From: Crambe crambe
Lineage: Eukaryota > Porifera > Demospongiae > Poecilosclerida > Crambeidae
DNA: 64,000 bases
Assembly: GCA_963924555.1 (NCBI GenBank)
Contig: OZ004588.1
Span: 6,545,205-6,609,204 of the forward strand
Reading direction: 5' to 3'
Part shown: in pieces, positions 47,885-59,216 of the stretch
Position numbering within the stretch: the stretch's first letter is position 1
Layout of the letters: each line of letters opens with the position of its first letter
Program-made: the position numbers and the translations under genes
The notes under the pieces: generated by a model
Seen by the model: only the letters and a program-made list of their open reading frames with translations
What the model was told of the DNA's origin: nothing
The model's database searches: none

Positions 47885-48875
47885 TAGTGATTCCGGAAGC
47901 TAGACCTGCCCACATATAACTAGCTCTATCTCAAAGATCAATCAACACATGAACGCTTAACTCATATCCAGCAGCAGCTTAATAAATGTACTAACTACTC
48001 AAACACCAAATGAACCAGTGTGTTGTGTTCACAGTTAGCGCCGTTGATTTTTAGTTCTATGGAGATTTATATGGGGAAAACGGTAAATCTGTATAACATC
48101 TATGTGCTTTAGTCTCGCGGGCCCGACCCTTTACCAACCGCGAGGGAAGGAAAGAGTCTGGTCAAATCCAATACATGATCTTGCTTCAATTGCCCAAAGA
48201 TTTGGTGGCGGGCATGCGCAAAACGTCACGATACGTCACCGCTCTCAAACAGATTTTTTCGCGCGTGCACTTACAGAGTAGTCCTAGAGTTTAGTCATGT
48301 CATAGATATATCTATGGTCATGTTAATGAGCTGCTTGCTTGTATGCAGAGATCTCATTGGTGATCATAGGAAAAAGAAAAGGCTGCATGGTCCAGGGTGT
48401 GCATCAGCCAAAGAACTGCTCCAGGTACTTGCAGGAGTTGCACTGGAAAAATTTCCGACACTTTCTGACCAGAAAGCTGTTTCCAAGCCTCCTCCCACTC
48501 TCTTGAATAGCCGCCTCCAGTCTGTAATCATATTCTTGCTCAGCCATGTAGCGCTAAGAAATCCAGAGCGCAGATTTTTCCTAAATTCGTGATGTATAAA
48601 ACGTCATAGTCGCGCCCCTCCTTCCGAAGATTGCTGACTGTGCACAACAAGATCGTGTATTGGATTTGACCAGACTCTTTCCTTCCCTCGCGGTTGGTAA
48701 AGGGTCTGGCCCGCGAGACTATAATGTGCTTCACCTGTTCCTTGGTTAACCCACACCAGCAGGTAGGCCTTGTTATAAGCTAGCTAGTGATATCTAAACA
48801 TCAAGCGCTTCTATAACCGTCAGGCTGCGCTGGCCGGCCAAAGTTTCAGGAAATGTATGGCTTCCGGAATCGCTA
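47885..48875. mobile_element. MITE with TAGTGATTCCGGAAG ends, itself interrupted
   Basis: Same family as 43160-43512. Starts TAGTGATTCCGGAAGCTAG, ends CTTCCGGAATCGCTA. Perfect 7-bp duplication TTATAAG (47878-47884, 48876-48882) at the junction of repeats T and R. It contains a nested element at 48110-48721, which accounts for its greater length. Confidence 0.8.
48110..48721. mobile_element. Nested element with TAGTCTCGCGG ends
   Basis: Inverted ends of about 70 bp: TAGTCTCGCGG, CGACCCTTTACCAACCGCGA and GGAAGGAAAGAGTCTGGTCA at the left, inverse at the right. Flanking duplication ATGTGCTT (48102-48109, 48724-48731) with one or two extra bases at the right edge. The uninterrupted family member at 43160 confirms that the sequence is an insertion. 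No convincing gene. An 8-9 bp duplication fits hAT-like or Mutator-like movement. Confidence 0.75.
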
Positions 48876-48888
48876 TTATAAGGATAAT

Positions 48889-49035
48889 AATAATAATAAT
48901 CAGATCGACGTACCGACTTACTGGCTATAGTCATCAAAATTCTGCTTTGGCCATCTGTTAGAGCGGCACCTAGAGGCTGATCTTTTGCTATTAGTTTTGA
49001 CTAAGGCTCTACTTCACTATTCGATAGCACTCCAG
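48889..49035. repeat. Repeat R, inverted, left part of a copy split by MULE-D
   Basis: Runs from ATAATAATCAGATCGACGTA (reverse of the R end) to CTATTCGATAGCACTCCAGT. The same copy resumes at 57719 with CTGCTAATCTTTCTACG. Confidence 0.75.
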
Positions 49036-49510
49036 TCGTTACGCAACCTTAAATTTTAATGGGTGCAACTAGTTTCACGTCGTTTGATGCCACTCACGTG
49101 ATAAAAGGGGGTGCAAAGTTCACTAGCGCTCAGCTGTTTTACGCGCTCATTTGGCGGGCAAATACGAACTGGCAATCATGGCTAGTCAGTCTCCTAAATG
49201 GGCTCAAGGTCTCACAGCTAATAATCTCAATTTTGAAGGAATAGTAGATGGGGATATGTTGGAAAATATACTAGAACTTCACAAGAGAGACACAGTTAGC
49301 ACTTTTGGGACTCGGTCAAGTCAAGTCGTAGAGTGACCAGAAAAGATGAAAATAGTGACATAGCTAAGGTATGTGACATGACAGAGATACATAAATATAA
49401 TGTATAAGGTAGCTAGCTGGTCCAGTTGACACTGAACAACATTCTGGAATACTTGACTTGTGGCCAGCCAGCCATCAGGGCTCGTTACAGTACAGTGCTC
49501 TCATCTGCAA

Positions 49511-49528
49511 GGGGGGGGGGGGGGGGGG
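49511..49528. repeat. G-run followed by a GGAA-rich purine tract
   Basis: A G-run in the first intron of MULE-D, followed by about 230 bp of AGGAAG-type purine repeats (49540-49750). It creates long but meaningless open frames on both strands. Confidence 0.8.
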
Positions 49529-49775
49529 AAGGGTCCCAGGATGATGGAGGAGGAAGAGAGGGAAAGAAGGAAGAAAGAAGGAAGAGGGGAGGGAAAGAAG
49601 GAAGAGGGGATGAGGGGAAGAAAGGGACGATAAGAGGGGAGGGAAGGAAGAAAGAAGGAAGAGGGGATGAAGGAGGATGGGGATAGGGATAAGAGAGGGG
49701 GAGGGTAGGAGGGATAAGGGGGAGAAAGGACAAGGAAAGGAAAAGGGGTGAGGAAACTAGAATCACAGAATTGCA

Positions 49776-49776
49776 C

Positions 49777-49824
<48 letters not shown>

Positions 49825-49876
49825 GGTAAATAATTTCTTTCTTTTTTCTTGGGGGGGGGGGGGGGGGGGGGGGGGG
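49776..49876. repeat. ATT microsatellite and G-run
   Basis: About sixteen ATT units (49776-49824), then a G-run at 49852-49876, in intron 1 of MULE-D. Confidence 0.85.
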
Positions 49877-52041
49877 AATCCTATCAACTATCAAAGAGGA
49901 TGAATGGGGAGAGCAGAGGGGTAAGGCAAGGAAAGAGAGGGAAAACTAAGGGGGAGAAATAAAGGGGAAGAAGTCGTAAAAGGGGAGGGGAAAAGGGATG
50001 GGTCCTGACATTGTTGGTTTTCTTTCATACATTAGACAAAACTTTATTGGAAGCACACTACTGCCAATCAAGTAATTGAGTTTGACAACACTCCATTCAG
50101 TCTAGGAGAGAAGCGTACTCTTCACTGCCAATATGGCACCCATTATTATAAGTCGAAACCGCATACCAATAATCGAGTATTCTTGCAAGGGACAAGGAAT
50201 AAAGGGTGCCTAGCTCATATCAAAATAGTCCAGTTCAACAATCTAGTGCTTCCTGAAATGTCTCAAAAGAAAATACGGAGGTTTGTTTCATAAGCTAATT
50301 TTATGAGAACTAATTCTATTGAAAATACGGAGTATTCGAGAAAATAGCCTCAAAAGTCTCAAGCAACAGCTCAGCTCCAGCAAAGTACCAGAAGTAATAC
50401 ACAAGTATTACATTAGCCTACCAACTGAAGAAGCACACCACAAATATCATCCCACAAAGGGGGTTATGGGATTATCACAGCGGGTTCACCCTGAACTCAT
50501 AGCAAAGATTCAGGAATATGTTTCAATTGGAACTGTTGAACCTGTTGAGGTACAGCGGCTATTGAAACACCATGTGAACCATTACATGTGTGCAGGAAAT
50601 TTGCCCAATCCCAATGACAGAGCGTATTATCCTAGTCCTACTGATGTGAAAAACCATATAGCTAGGGCAAAGAGAGCATTGCAGCTATCAGTAATAGACC
50701 AAGAGAATGCAGCAAAGCTAATTCAACAACAAAATAATCATTCCCCAGAATCAAAGTACTTCTTTAGGCCGTACAAGTGTAGTCAGGCCAGAGATGAATC
50801 TGGACCAGATTTACAGCTATGAGCAAACCCTGTTATGGGTCCACCAAGACCCATGGCAACAAAAATTAATGATTACATATGGTAATACCATGAGTCTAAT
50901 GGATGCTACCTACAAAACTACTCGTTACGATCTACATTTGTTTTTTATATGTGTGCGTACAAATTCTGGTTACTGTGTAGTAGCTGAGTTTATAGTACAG
51001 TCTGAGTCAGCCACAGACATAGAAGAAGCACTAAAGGTCTTAATATCTTGGAATCCAGAGTGGAAGCCTAATTACTTCATGACGGATTTTTCTGAAGCTG
51101 AAATTTTAGCACTTGAGACATGCTTTCCAAATATTACTGTATACCTGTGTGATTTCCACCGGGAACAGGCTTGGGAAAGGTGGGTGAAAGACAGCACACA
51201 CGGTTTGAGCTCCTCTGAAAAGGATTGGCTTCTTGATCAACTTAGAGCTTGTGCATGGGCTCCATCAGCTGATTCAAGTGATGGTCAACACTTGGATCAC
51301 CACTATCAGAAAGCTGTTACTACTCTGAAGTCATCAAACCTATGGAAAAATAATCAACAAGTGTCAACATGGCTGACAACTACATGGTTAAGTATGCCAA
51401 AGGTGAGGGTGGGATTCCTTTGGATACCATACTCGCTCCTAATTAAGCACTACTGGCTGTTAAGCGCATACTTTCTTATTAGCACGATTTGTTAATGGAT
51501 GTGTTCTAAATCAAGCTCACCTTAAGTACAAGTGCATGTCTAATAAAACCAGTATCAAAAATGGCAGAAAGTTGTGTTCTTGAGCCTCCACAGCACTCCA
51601 AGAACACTAGAAAGAGCTATACTAGGGAGAAGAAATTGAAAGTTATAATCTAGTTTCTACAGAGAAAATCCTTGATGATGGCCACTACACTTAATGGCAG
51701 GGTCTCTCCAATGAAGGGGGTCCACACCGATTTATAGACATGATGTCCTCTAATGATACTTTCAAACTGGAATGTGAATTCTATGATCTATTTGTCCAAA
51801 TAAAGCACATACTCGGCTGCACTTTTGCTTATAAGCACACCTCGCAATTAAGCTCATACTTGCATATTTTCTTCCTGTGGAGATACAAGCACATGCGCCT
51901 AATTAGGAGCGAGTACGGTACTGGAAAATATCTGGAACGAGTGCTACAAATTTGAATACTTTCAAAAGCAAGGCCAAACAGGAGCAAAAATAAAGAAGTC
52001 ACATGATATTTTCCAGTGTGGTAGCTATGGAACCAAAAGCT

Positions 52042-52072
<31 letters not shown>

Positions 52073-52860
52073 GAGGGCTCACTAAGTTTTCTTATTACAG
52101 TAAGTGGAACTTCTCAGTCTTCATATAATCAGGATATTAACTCAGGTCCCAAGTGTTCTGAATTACGTAGAGAGGTTTCAATCCTTAATAACACTGATGG
52201 TGTCCATTGTGGAGGGATTGTTCTTTATTCAGAGTGCAGTTGGAGTGTATTGTTACTGGTCAAATCATTTTAAAACACACTATAGAGATGGGCAAGAGCG
52301 TACAGGGATACGGTGTATCATGCAGCAATAGAAACTAACAATGGGACAGAAGCTCTCAACAGACTCCTCGAATACAAGTACCTTCCGAAACAGAAACATA
52401 TGACATTGTCTCATATCATCAGTAACATCACCAATCAATTTTTTCCAGCACTACAGTATAAGTATGTATTCCAAAACTTCAAACTATCAAATTTGTATCG
52501 CTCCTACAACCCATCAGTGGTACCCAGTTATTTACAGGGAAGGCCAAAGCAAACCATTCTACACTGCCTGCATAGAGAGGCATCTAGCAACAAATTCATG
52601 AAGGAAGATGTTACACAAATTCACATGGGGAAGTTTGAGGTCAAAGGGAAGAAAGGATCATACAAAGTTAGTTTTGGAGATGAATTCCATGATCCCAAGT
52701 GTACATGTAAAGACTGGTTTACTTTTCACCTCCCATGCAAACATTTTTTTGCCATATTTCACCACTTTCCGGAATGGGATTGGGGGAAACTACCAAAAAG
52801 ATACCTCACATCTCCTTATTTAAGCAATTTTGATGAAATTCCCAGGAAGGTTTGTAATAC

Positions 52861-52870
52861 AAGTGGGGGT

Positions 52871-52908
<38 letters not shown>
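52861..52908. repeat. G-run of about 40 bases
   Basis: Lies just after the donor site of the SWIM exon in MULE-D, so it is intronic; translation into polyglycine is an artefact. Assembly length is uncertain in such runs. Confidence 0.85.
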
Positions 52909-52909
<1 letters not shown>

Positions 52910-53390
52910 AAGCTTGTGATAATGAAGATGGCAATGTTAAAATACATTTGGGGTCTGTGTTCACATGTGAAGTAGGTCCAACATTGACGTGATATTTCAT
53001 TTTCTAGCGTAAGTGTCGGTCTGCAGAAGACCTGGCCCTGGAGGTTAAAATCACCCTCAAAACTATTGGGTCCCTAACCTACAACTGCACAGATGAGCAT
53101 ACTGATGCCTTATCAGAGCTCAGTGCCAAGTTAGAGGATATAGTGACTGAATTCAAAGTGTTACTTCCTCAATTTGATGGGCTACTTTTGCGACCACACT
53201 TACGCAAAAGAGCAAAGTTATCTCTGCAAACAAAGGATTCAGGAACCAGTTCAATACCCCAACCACAAAAACGGGGAAGGAAAAGACAAGATCACACCTA
53301 CCGTAACAGAGTTGGACAAAGGGCACAGAATCTCCGTAAGGTATGCACTGTAGGGGTACATGTATGTACAAGTACTTGATATATATATTA

Positions 53391-53474
<84 letters not shown>
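53391..53474. repeat. AC microsatellite of about 42 units
   Basis: A pure AC dinucleotide run in the intron between the basic linker exon and the next exon of MULE-D. The Cys-Val frames on the opposite strand are artefacts. Confidence 0.95.
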
Positions 53475-53477
<3 letters not shown>

Positions 53478-54812
53478 AAGAACAGTGAGAAAGTATAAGA
53501 ATATCACCACTTTGAAGGATACCAGAACCAGCCCTGTTCACAACAAATCTGGCCTTATCAAGGACTACATATCTCCCAGAACTGGTCTTATCAATGATAC
53601 CATTCCCCTTCAAAGCAGCAAATCAAATTCAGGTACTAGTATTGGTAATTTAACCAGCTCAGAGACTAAGGTGCCTGTGAATCACAGGTGGTGCTCCCAA
53701 GACTAGAAAGAGAGGGTGCATGAAATGCTCAGCATGCATGAGGGAAGATTGTGGTTCATGCGTCAACTGCAAAGACATGGTGAAGTTTGGAGGCAAAGGA
53801 AGAAAAAAGCAACGATGTGTTTATAGGGTGTGCACACAAAAGGAGGCTTCAAAAAGATGTCACAAGGTTTCATACCAAGGTATGGCAGTTAAAATAATGG
53901 GTCCAATGTTTTTACAGACCAAGGTTGCATGATATACTCATGGAGAAGTTGAAGGGTCTGGGATGAAGTTTTTACTTGCCCACCTTCAGCTTATAGTGGG
54001 TGAACTCAACCTCATAAGTAGACAAACACACAATAATACACACCCTAGGCTGGCCATTCATTTTCTGGGTGCTTTCACTATGGTTAAACCATTTTCTTGT
54101 GTGTGTTAGGTTGTCCAAATGCAAAGCCACTCCCAACTATCATTGAACCAACTTTGGATACTACACCAATACTATCACTGACCTACTTTGTAAGAAACCA
54201 TTACCCTATGAACATCAGAAGATGGATTTTGACCCACTGACACCCCCATTTTATAAAACTCACATCAAGGAACTCAAAAAGAGTGGACGGATGGTCAATG
54301 TCACAACAGCAGATGGAAACTGCCTCTATCGTTCTCTGTCCTAAGGCCTAGTGGGAACAGAAGAATACCATTATAGTGTCAGATGTGTGCTGTTCGGCTT
54401 CATCTCTATGAACTCGAATATTTTCATGCCTCACATAAAACAGAAACACCCAGGTATGACCAGCATCAATGACTATTGGTCAGCAATGAGCAACAATGGA
54501 ATATGGGGTACAGATATCGAATTATTAGCTGCTTCAACAATCTTACAAGTACCAATATATACGTTATCACTTGAAAATTCAAAATCATATCGATGGCTCC
54601 AGTACCTACCTCTGTCACCTCCGAGTAGCATTCTATGTGATTATGTTGAGTCAGTGAAGAAGCTAGTTCATATGGCCAAACATGAAGAGTATCATTTAGA
54701 ATTGTTTCATTATGAAGGATGTCACTATGACCTGATCATGTCTATAAATCAGAATGCTCTCCAATTCCCTATATTGTCAAAGTTTACTTGTGACATAACC
54801 ATTAATACTTGA

Positions 54813-56137
54813 AGCACACTGTTAGACTTTCAATAGCATATCAACCACTTTAAATGAACCATGATTGAATGTCTTGCCACAGTATTTTGTAACCATCTAG
54901 CTAGAGATCTAGTAGTCCAACTCACCCCCACCCCAGCAGTAGTCTTAGCTTGCTTACCTAGTTTTCACTCCATCTGCAACTTAGCTGGGATCAGCTATTA
55001 CATAGTAAACAAGCACATCACGTGATTATCTCGTGACTATCTAGTGACTTGGGGCATCAAACGACGTGAAAGTAGTTGCAACCAAATTTTAATTTTTATG
55101 ACGTCATGTTTGACTTGCCACGTGGGCAATTTTTTGTTGAAGAAGTGGTAGGTAGTTCTAGCCTCTCTACTCTCCTTTAGAGCAGTTTTCAGTGGCCACG
55201 CTTGAAGTACCTATGCAGGAAAGCTGTAAAAACGAGCTATGTGTTTATGGAGTGTAGATAGCTGGGCACTCTGTTTTTAACGGGGAACTTCTGTTAGATG
55301 GATTAAAGAGCTGTACTTGGGTCTCGTTGGAAAGCGCGCTCTAGGACAACATTGGAAAGCGTGCACAATTCAATAACCAGGTATGTTAAAGATAGTTATT
55401 TTAGCAGTAGATATGTCATTTTAAAGTAGATGTATAGGTGTCGAAAAATATAATCCACGAGATTACAGAATGATAATAATAATAGAGCTACAATAAATCC
55501 ATCTATCCTCACTTTCAATTTCAAAGTCAATTTCATCTTAAAAAACGAAGTCCATAATATCATCAACATCATGATCTCTCTCTGTGGTGTTGCAGCAGTT
55601 TCTGCATTCATATCCAGCTGAGCAAGAGTTTGCCTTCTTTCTACAATTGGTTTGCACACCTGTAACCTCTTATCAAACTCTCAAGTCTATTCCTGATGGT
55701 CTTGATGTTTTCATTAGTGTCTCACACTACAGCGAGTGAGTTATTCTTTATGGACCATCTGTAATAATTATGATAGTGACTGAAGTATTGTCCCCACAGG
55801 TGCAGAACCCAGCAGGATCTCTTCCAGTGCTTCATTGGAGGCCGTCATCCCATTTTCAAATTTTGTTCTGAACCACGGATGTCATCAAGCCATTTATGAT
55901 GCTATTCTTCCACCGACAATCCCAGGTTATTGAACATAGAGTAGTGGGTGGCCGGACATTGTGTAATAAAACCTTTTGAAGTACACCGTACCCACTAATT
56001 GTAGGAATTCCAAATAGCCTGACTTCCAGTTTAAGGGTAACCCTTAGGCAGCTTTAGTATTAGCCAGTGGCTAGTTGGTTCGCCTTGTGCCCATTTTGGA
56101 CACTAAAGTTATAAAAAAGGTTCCTGAAGCAGTACTT
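54813..56137. other. Right part of MULE-D without a clear gene
   Basis: Includes the inner inverted terminal stretch (about 55045-55110) and AT-rich DNA. 55800-55930 has ragged coding-like sequence with no frame. A short minus-strand frame at 55396-55659 has no recognised motif. Confidence 0.45.
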
Positions 56138-57090
56138 CTAGTAATAAGGAAGCAGAAAAGTGGCTTTACCTATCCCACTGAAAAAGGACACATAATCACA
56201 GCCAGTACATACCAACAGTGTCTGAAGAACATGGGGTAACTCTGATGGTGTGAGCTTGCCTAGCTCTGGATCAGTAGTCTGACGTAGCCGACCTTTTCTT
56301 GGGGGCGGGGGAAGGAGAAAGGGTCTGGTGACTCTAGCATCAACGACTTGTGTCACGCATGAAAAACAACACTTGGATTCATCATGTGATATAGCCATAA
56401 ACTTTTGTTTCTACCACTTTTTGGAGCCTGCCCCTTGCTTTTCTATGGGATCAAGATCGACTCGATAAGCCCTTGATGGGATCGATCGTGGCTGTAGCTA
56501 GCTGTTTCAAGTGAGATGAGAAGTTATCAGCAGGTGGATCAATTGACTTATACGGCATTATGAGGCTAGGGGAGCGAGCATTAGGTGTATGGGACGTACT
56601 ATTCAAAACACTGTTGTGACTCCAAGGCTCTTGTCACTTGATCCCCCACTTCTTAGACTCTCCAAGAATTCTCCTTTCTCTAACTACTGCTTTTCACGCA
56701 AATTACTTGCGCACGGTTTATGATTGCCATGATGTAATGTTCAAAAATGACACAAGTTGTATATGCTAGAGTCACCAGACCCTTTCTCCTTCCCCCCACC
56801 CCCAAGAAAAGGAAGGTAAAGGGTCGGCTACACCAGACTACTGGATCAGCTTCTAATTATGTCCTTGTTTTTGGAAAAGTAACCAGCCACCTAGGTGTAT
56901 GGCTAGGATCTGCAAGTACCCTTGTTATATCCCTTCTGCAGGTTTGACAGATTACTCCATCTTCAGGGACATCAAGGCTTGATATGTACCTGTAACCCTC
57001 TACATTTTTCCACTTGGATGGCGTATTCAGATGGACTTTTCCATGGCAGAGGTAGCAAGCTTCTGTGAGGCTGGTGGTCTGCTCTGTCAT
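56138..57090 (-). pseudogene. Transposon protein fragment: zinc-binding exon and FEN1/XPG-like motif
   Basis: Two minus-strand pieces. At 57090-56857, CYLCHGKVHLNTPSKWK with VICQTCRRDITRVL forms a CxxC...CxxC zinc-binding unit. At 56270-56138, GKLTPSELPHVLQ then LLVCTGCDYVSFFSGIGKAT resembles the GCDYxxGxxGIGxxTA helix-turn-helix of FEN1/XPG nucleases. A 566-bp MITE (56275-56840) sits between them, inside what was coding sequence. I recall similar pairings in unnamed sponge and coral proteins, probably transposon-borne. Only a fragment remains; assignment is tentative. Confidence 0.45.
56275..56840. mobile_element. MITE with TAGTCTG ends and perfect 9-bp duplication
   Basis: Inverted ends of about 90 bp beginning TAGTCTGACGTAGCCGACC (left) and, reversed, TAGTCTGGTGTAGCCGACC (right), both including GGAGAAAGGGTCTGGTGACT. 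Perfect duplication CTGGATCAG (56266-56274, 56841-56849). Same family as 48110-48721. It interrupts a minus-strand coding fragment. Confidence 0.8.
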
Positions 57091-57718
57091 TGCACTATAG
57101 CTATATGTATTAGTGTACTGATAACCTTTTTTAATGATAAAATATTACCATGTATATTCGTTTGTTCCTTCTCTCCCTCAGAATACACTCAGCAGCAGTT
57201 GAAATACTAAGTAATAAGATTGTTTACCTACTTATCAACCTACATACAATTATAAACCACAAGTACACTTACCTTAACCACTTTCAGCTGCACAGTGAAT
57301 GCAGCTGGACTTTGCACGCGCTAAGTACATGCTGCCGATCGTGCACTAGTCCATACTTGGATGATTGTAAGCTAAGGATGTCTGAATAGTGTTGGAGAAA
57401 GTAAAGCTTTAGATCTGTGTCGGAAAATATTATACCACGCTAGTTAGTACATCCTTTCAAAACAGGTATGTTGCGTGTTTGGTGCCCGTGCAAGTGGATT
57501 TTGGCAGTTGTAAGCGATTAAGTGCGTTAATAGTGTACTAGGAAGGTTGTGTGTCCTCGCTAACAAATTTCAAGTCCAAGAATGCACAGGTAACGGAATA
57601 AGAAAACGTTTTCTAGAGGTGCTGTTTTGATTCACCGTGCACCTACGGCAAGAATTGACATTTCCGGTAAAATTAAATTTCAATGGGGCTCAATTGACTT
57701 CCGGTTTGGTTGCGTAAC

Positions 57719-58904
57719 GAACACTGCTAATCTTTCTACGCCATTTTGAAGGGGGCGGGGCTTATGGGCGGAGCCACGTAAGCTTAAGTTAAGCTATAGC
57801 CAAGGTCTTCATTCATTATCTGATGATGTTCCAGTCACTCCTTGCTGAATTACAGTACAGATGCTCATCCTATAGTAGCATTATAGCCAGTACTTTGCTG
57901 TAGTGTAGTCAGCTCACTTCACCATGCCGTGTACATGTCATTTACATTGCTGTTGCTGTAAAGTTTTATATCAACAAAACTTAAATAGCTAAACAAATTC
58001 TTCAACCAGAGACACTGTATGTACCTACAAAAGAGGTTTATGTAGAGCTGGCTTTGTATAGTACTGTACTGTAGCCTCCCTCATTCAACTTCAAGCACTA
58101 AGAAAAAGGATAGAAACAAGTGAGCGTAAAAAATTTCTTCAAATAAAAAGGTTAAGTAGGGATAGCCTAAAATCTAGCTGGGCTATCTATAATGTGCTGC
58201 AGCCTCGTATGAAAAAAATCTTCGCGATATTACCTCATAAAAGGGGTGGGGCAATTAATAGCAGTTCTCCTCATATAACACCTGCACAGGATGTGGCCAT
58301 TTGATGGCATCCACTATTATGATCACTACACCAAATGCATAAACTCCCCATACTCCTCCCTCAAGCAAGACATACGTACCATCTCAATAATTATTTCAGT
58401 AATCACATATGTAACAATTAGCTAATGCTGTTCACTTTTTAAAATGTTCACTCCTTTCAGTACTCCATTACACTGCAGATGATCATCCTTCAAACTCTCC
58501 TCCCTGAACAGAATGAAATACTATAAAATTTGATCATTAAATAAATTTAGTTCAATCAAGGAAGCATTAGCTATACCTTTAGTGTCTATCAATTTTCATA
58601 ATCACAAAGAAAAAGAATGCAAACAAGTGAATGCAAAAAATTTCTTCGAAATAAAAATGTGAAGTAGGGATGACCACAAATTTAGCACATAATAATTATT
58701 ATAGCTATTATAACTGCAGCTTCATTATGAAAACCAAGTACTGCACGAAGCAGTATGGCCCAAAAATCTAGCTGGAGTATGTATTATAACTGCATGCAAG
58801 AGAGTGAACTTAGTGAAGTGACCCTTACCCATCATCAAGTACAAGATACTATTCCTACTTCACTCCCATGATCAAGGGCCAAGGGAGTGAAGTAGGAATA
58901 GTAT
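57719..58904. repeat. Inverted copy of the R / MITE 2 block
   Basis: 57719-58110 is R reversed (CTACGCCATTTTGAAGGGGG, GTGGCTCCGCC reversed). 58110-58210 is a half snap-back arm, 58211-58622 is the reverse of 12722-13100, and 58623-58904 is a truncated MITE 2. The whole mirrors 12480-13600. It is cut off at 58904 by host-derived sequence. Confidence 0.8.
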
Positions 58905-58943
58905 CTATTTCTCTGCTAACTTTACCCTCAAAATTACTATTCT

Positions 58944-59095
58944 CAACTTGTTAGCGCAGTCTAAAGTTTTGCTTGCACCAAGGCTCACCAGATTTCGACC
59001 AGCGCATAGGATTTGATCTTGAGTTGGAACTGGAAACTGGCAGCTGATAGATGCAAGAACGCAAAATAGAACTACTCCACTCAGAAAGATCTTCA
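58944..59095 (-). pseudogene. Copy of exon 1 of the secreted-protein gene
   Basis: ATG at 59095 opens the same signal peptide (MKIFLSGVVLFCVLASISC) and continues to LDCANK with several substitutions against the 39752 gene. The homology stops at about 58944, before the splice donor, and joins sequence like 1565-1610. The TATA region (TTTTATAGCGAATC, reversed) is present upstream. Exons 2-3 do not follow, so the gene is broken. Confidence 0.75.
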
Positions 59096-59216
59096 TTTTC
59101 GCCCTTCGAGAAAAATTACAGGAAATCAAATAGCCAGCAACTATCCCGCATAAAATGAGAACATTTTACAGCGTTTTATAGCGAATCAATGACTCACTAC
59201 GCGTGCGCAGATAAAT

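Larger units (their letters stand above)
49178..54812 (+). pseudogene. MULE transposase with SWIM and CXXC fingers and OTU protease (decayed)
   Basis: Recognisable exons: 49178-49368; 50036-50280, a zinc-binding GCM/WRKY-like N-terminal region (LHCQYGTHYY, TRNKGCLAHIKI); 50332-51402, DDE core with Asp in SLMDATYKTTRYDL, Asp in YFMTDFSEAE and CDFHREQAWERW; about 52233-52849 with Glu in ETNNGTEALNRLL and a SWIM finger CTCKDWFTFHLPCKH; 53008-53340, basic linker; about 53495-53700; about 53691-53880, CXXC finger (CSACMREDCGSCVNC, KFGGKGRKKQRC); about 54190-54812, OTU cysteine protease with DGNCLYRSLS (nucleophile Cys), GIWGTDIELLAAS and HYDL (catalytic His). Frame breaks are visible near 49322, 50790 and 52310, and a stop follows LYRSLS. 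So it is a fossil of an element with the domain order of MULE-C but a different protease. Confidence 0.8.
49036..57718. mobile_element. MULE-D: decayed Mutator-like transposon with CXXC finger and OTU protease
   Basis: It splits an inverted repeat R. The outer ends share CGTTACGCAACC (49037-49048; inverse at about 57707-57718). A second, longer inverted pair has TTTCACGTCGTTTGATGCC at about 49075-49093 and its inverse at about 55053-55071, with similar flanks. Either the right terminus is split by a later 2.6 kb insertion (about 55100-57700), or the outer pair belongs to a separate element; I cannot decide. A clear target duplication was not found. The plus strand carries a broken transposase-protease gene (49178-54812). 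Long G-runs, TTA and CA microsatellites have expanded in its introns. Confidence 0.7.

Noticed and set aside
49485-49887. Proline/serine/phenylalanine-rich minus-strand frames
   Set aside because: Produced by a purine tract, a G-run and an ATT microsatellite in a MULE-D intron; no conserved residues.
52850-52975. Polyglycine extension of the MULE-D SWIM exon
   Set aside because: It follows a clear GT donor at 52850, and the glycines come from an intronic G-run.
53153-53613. Long minus-strand frames rich in Cys-Val
   Set aside because: They are translations of the AC microsatellite at 53391-53474.
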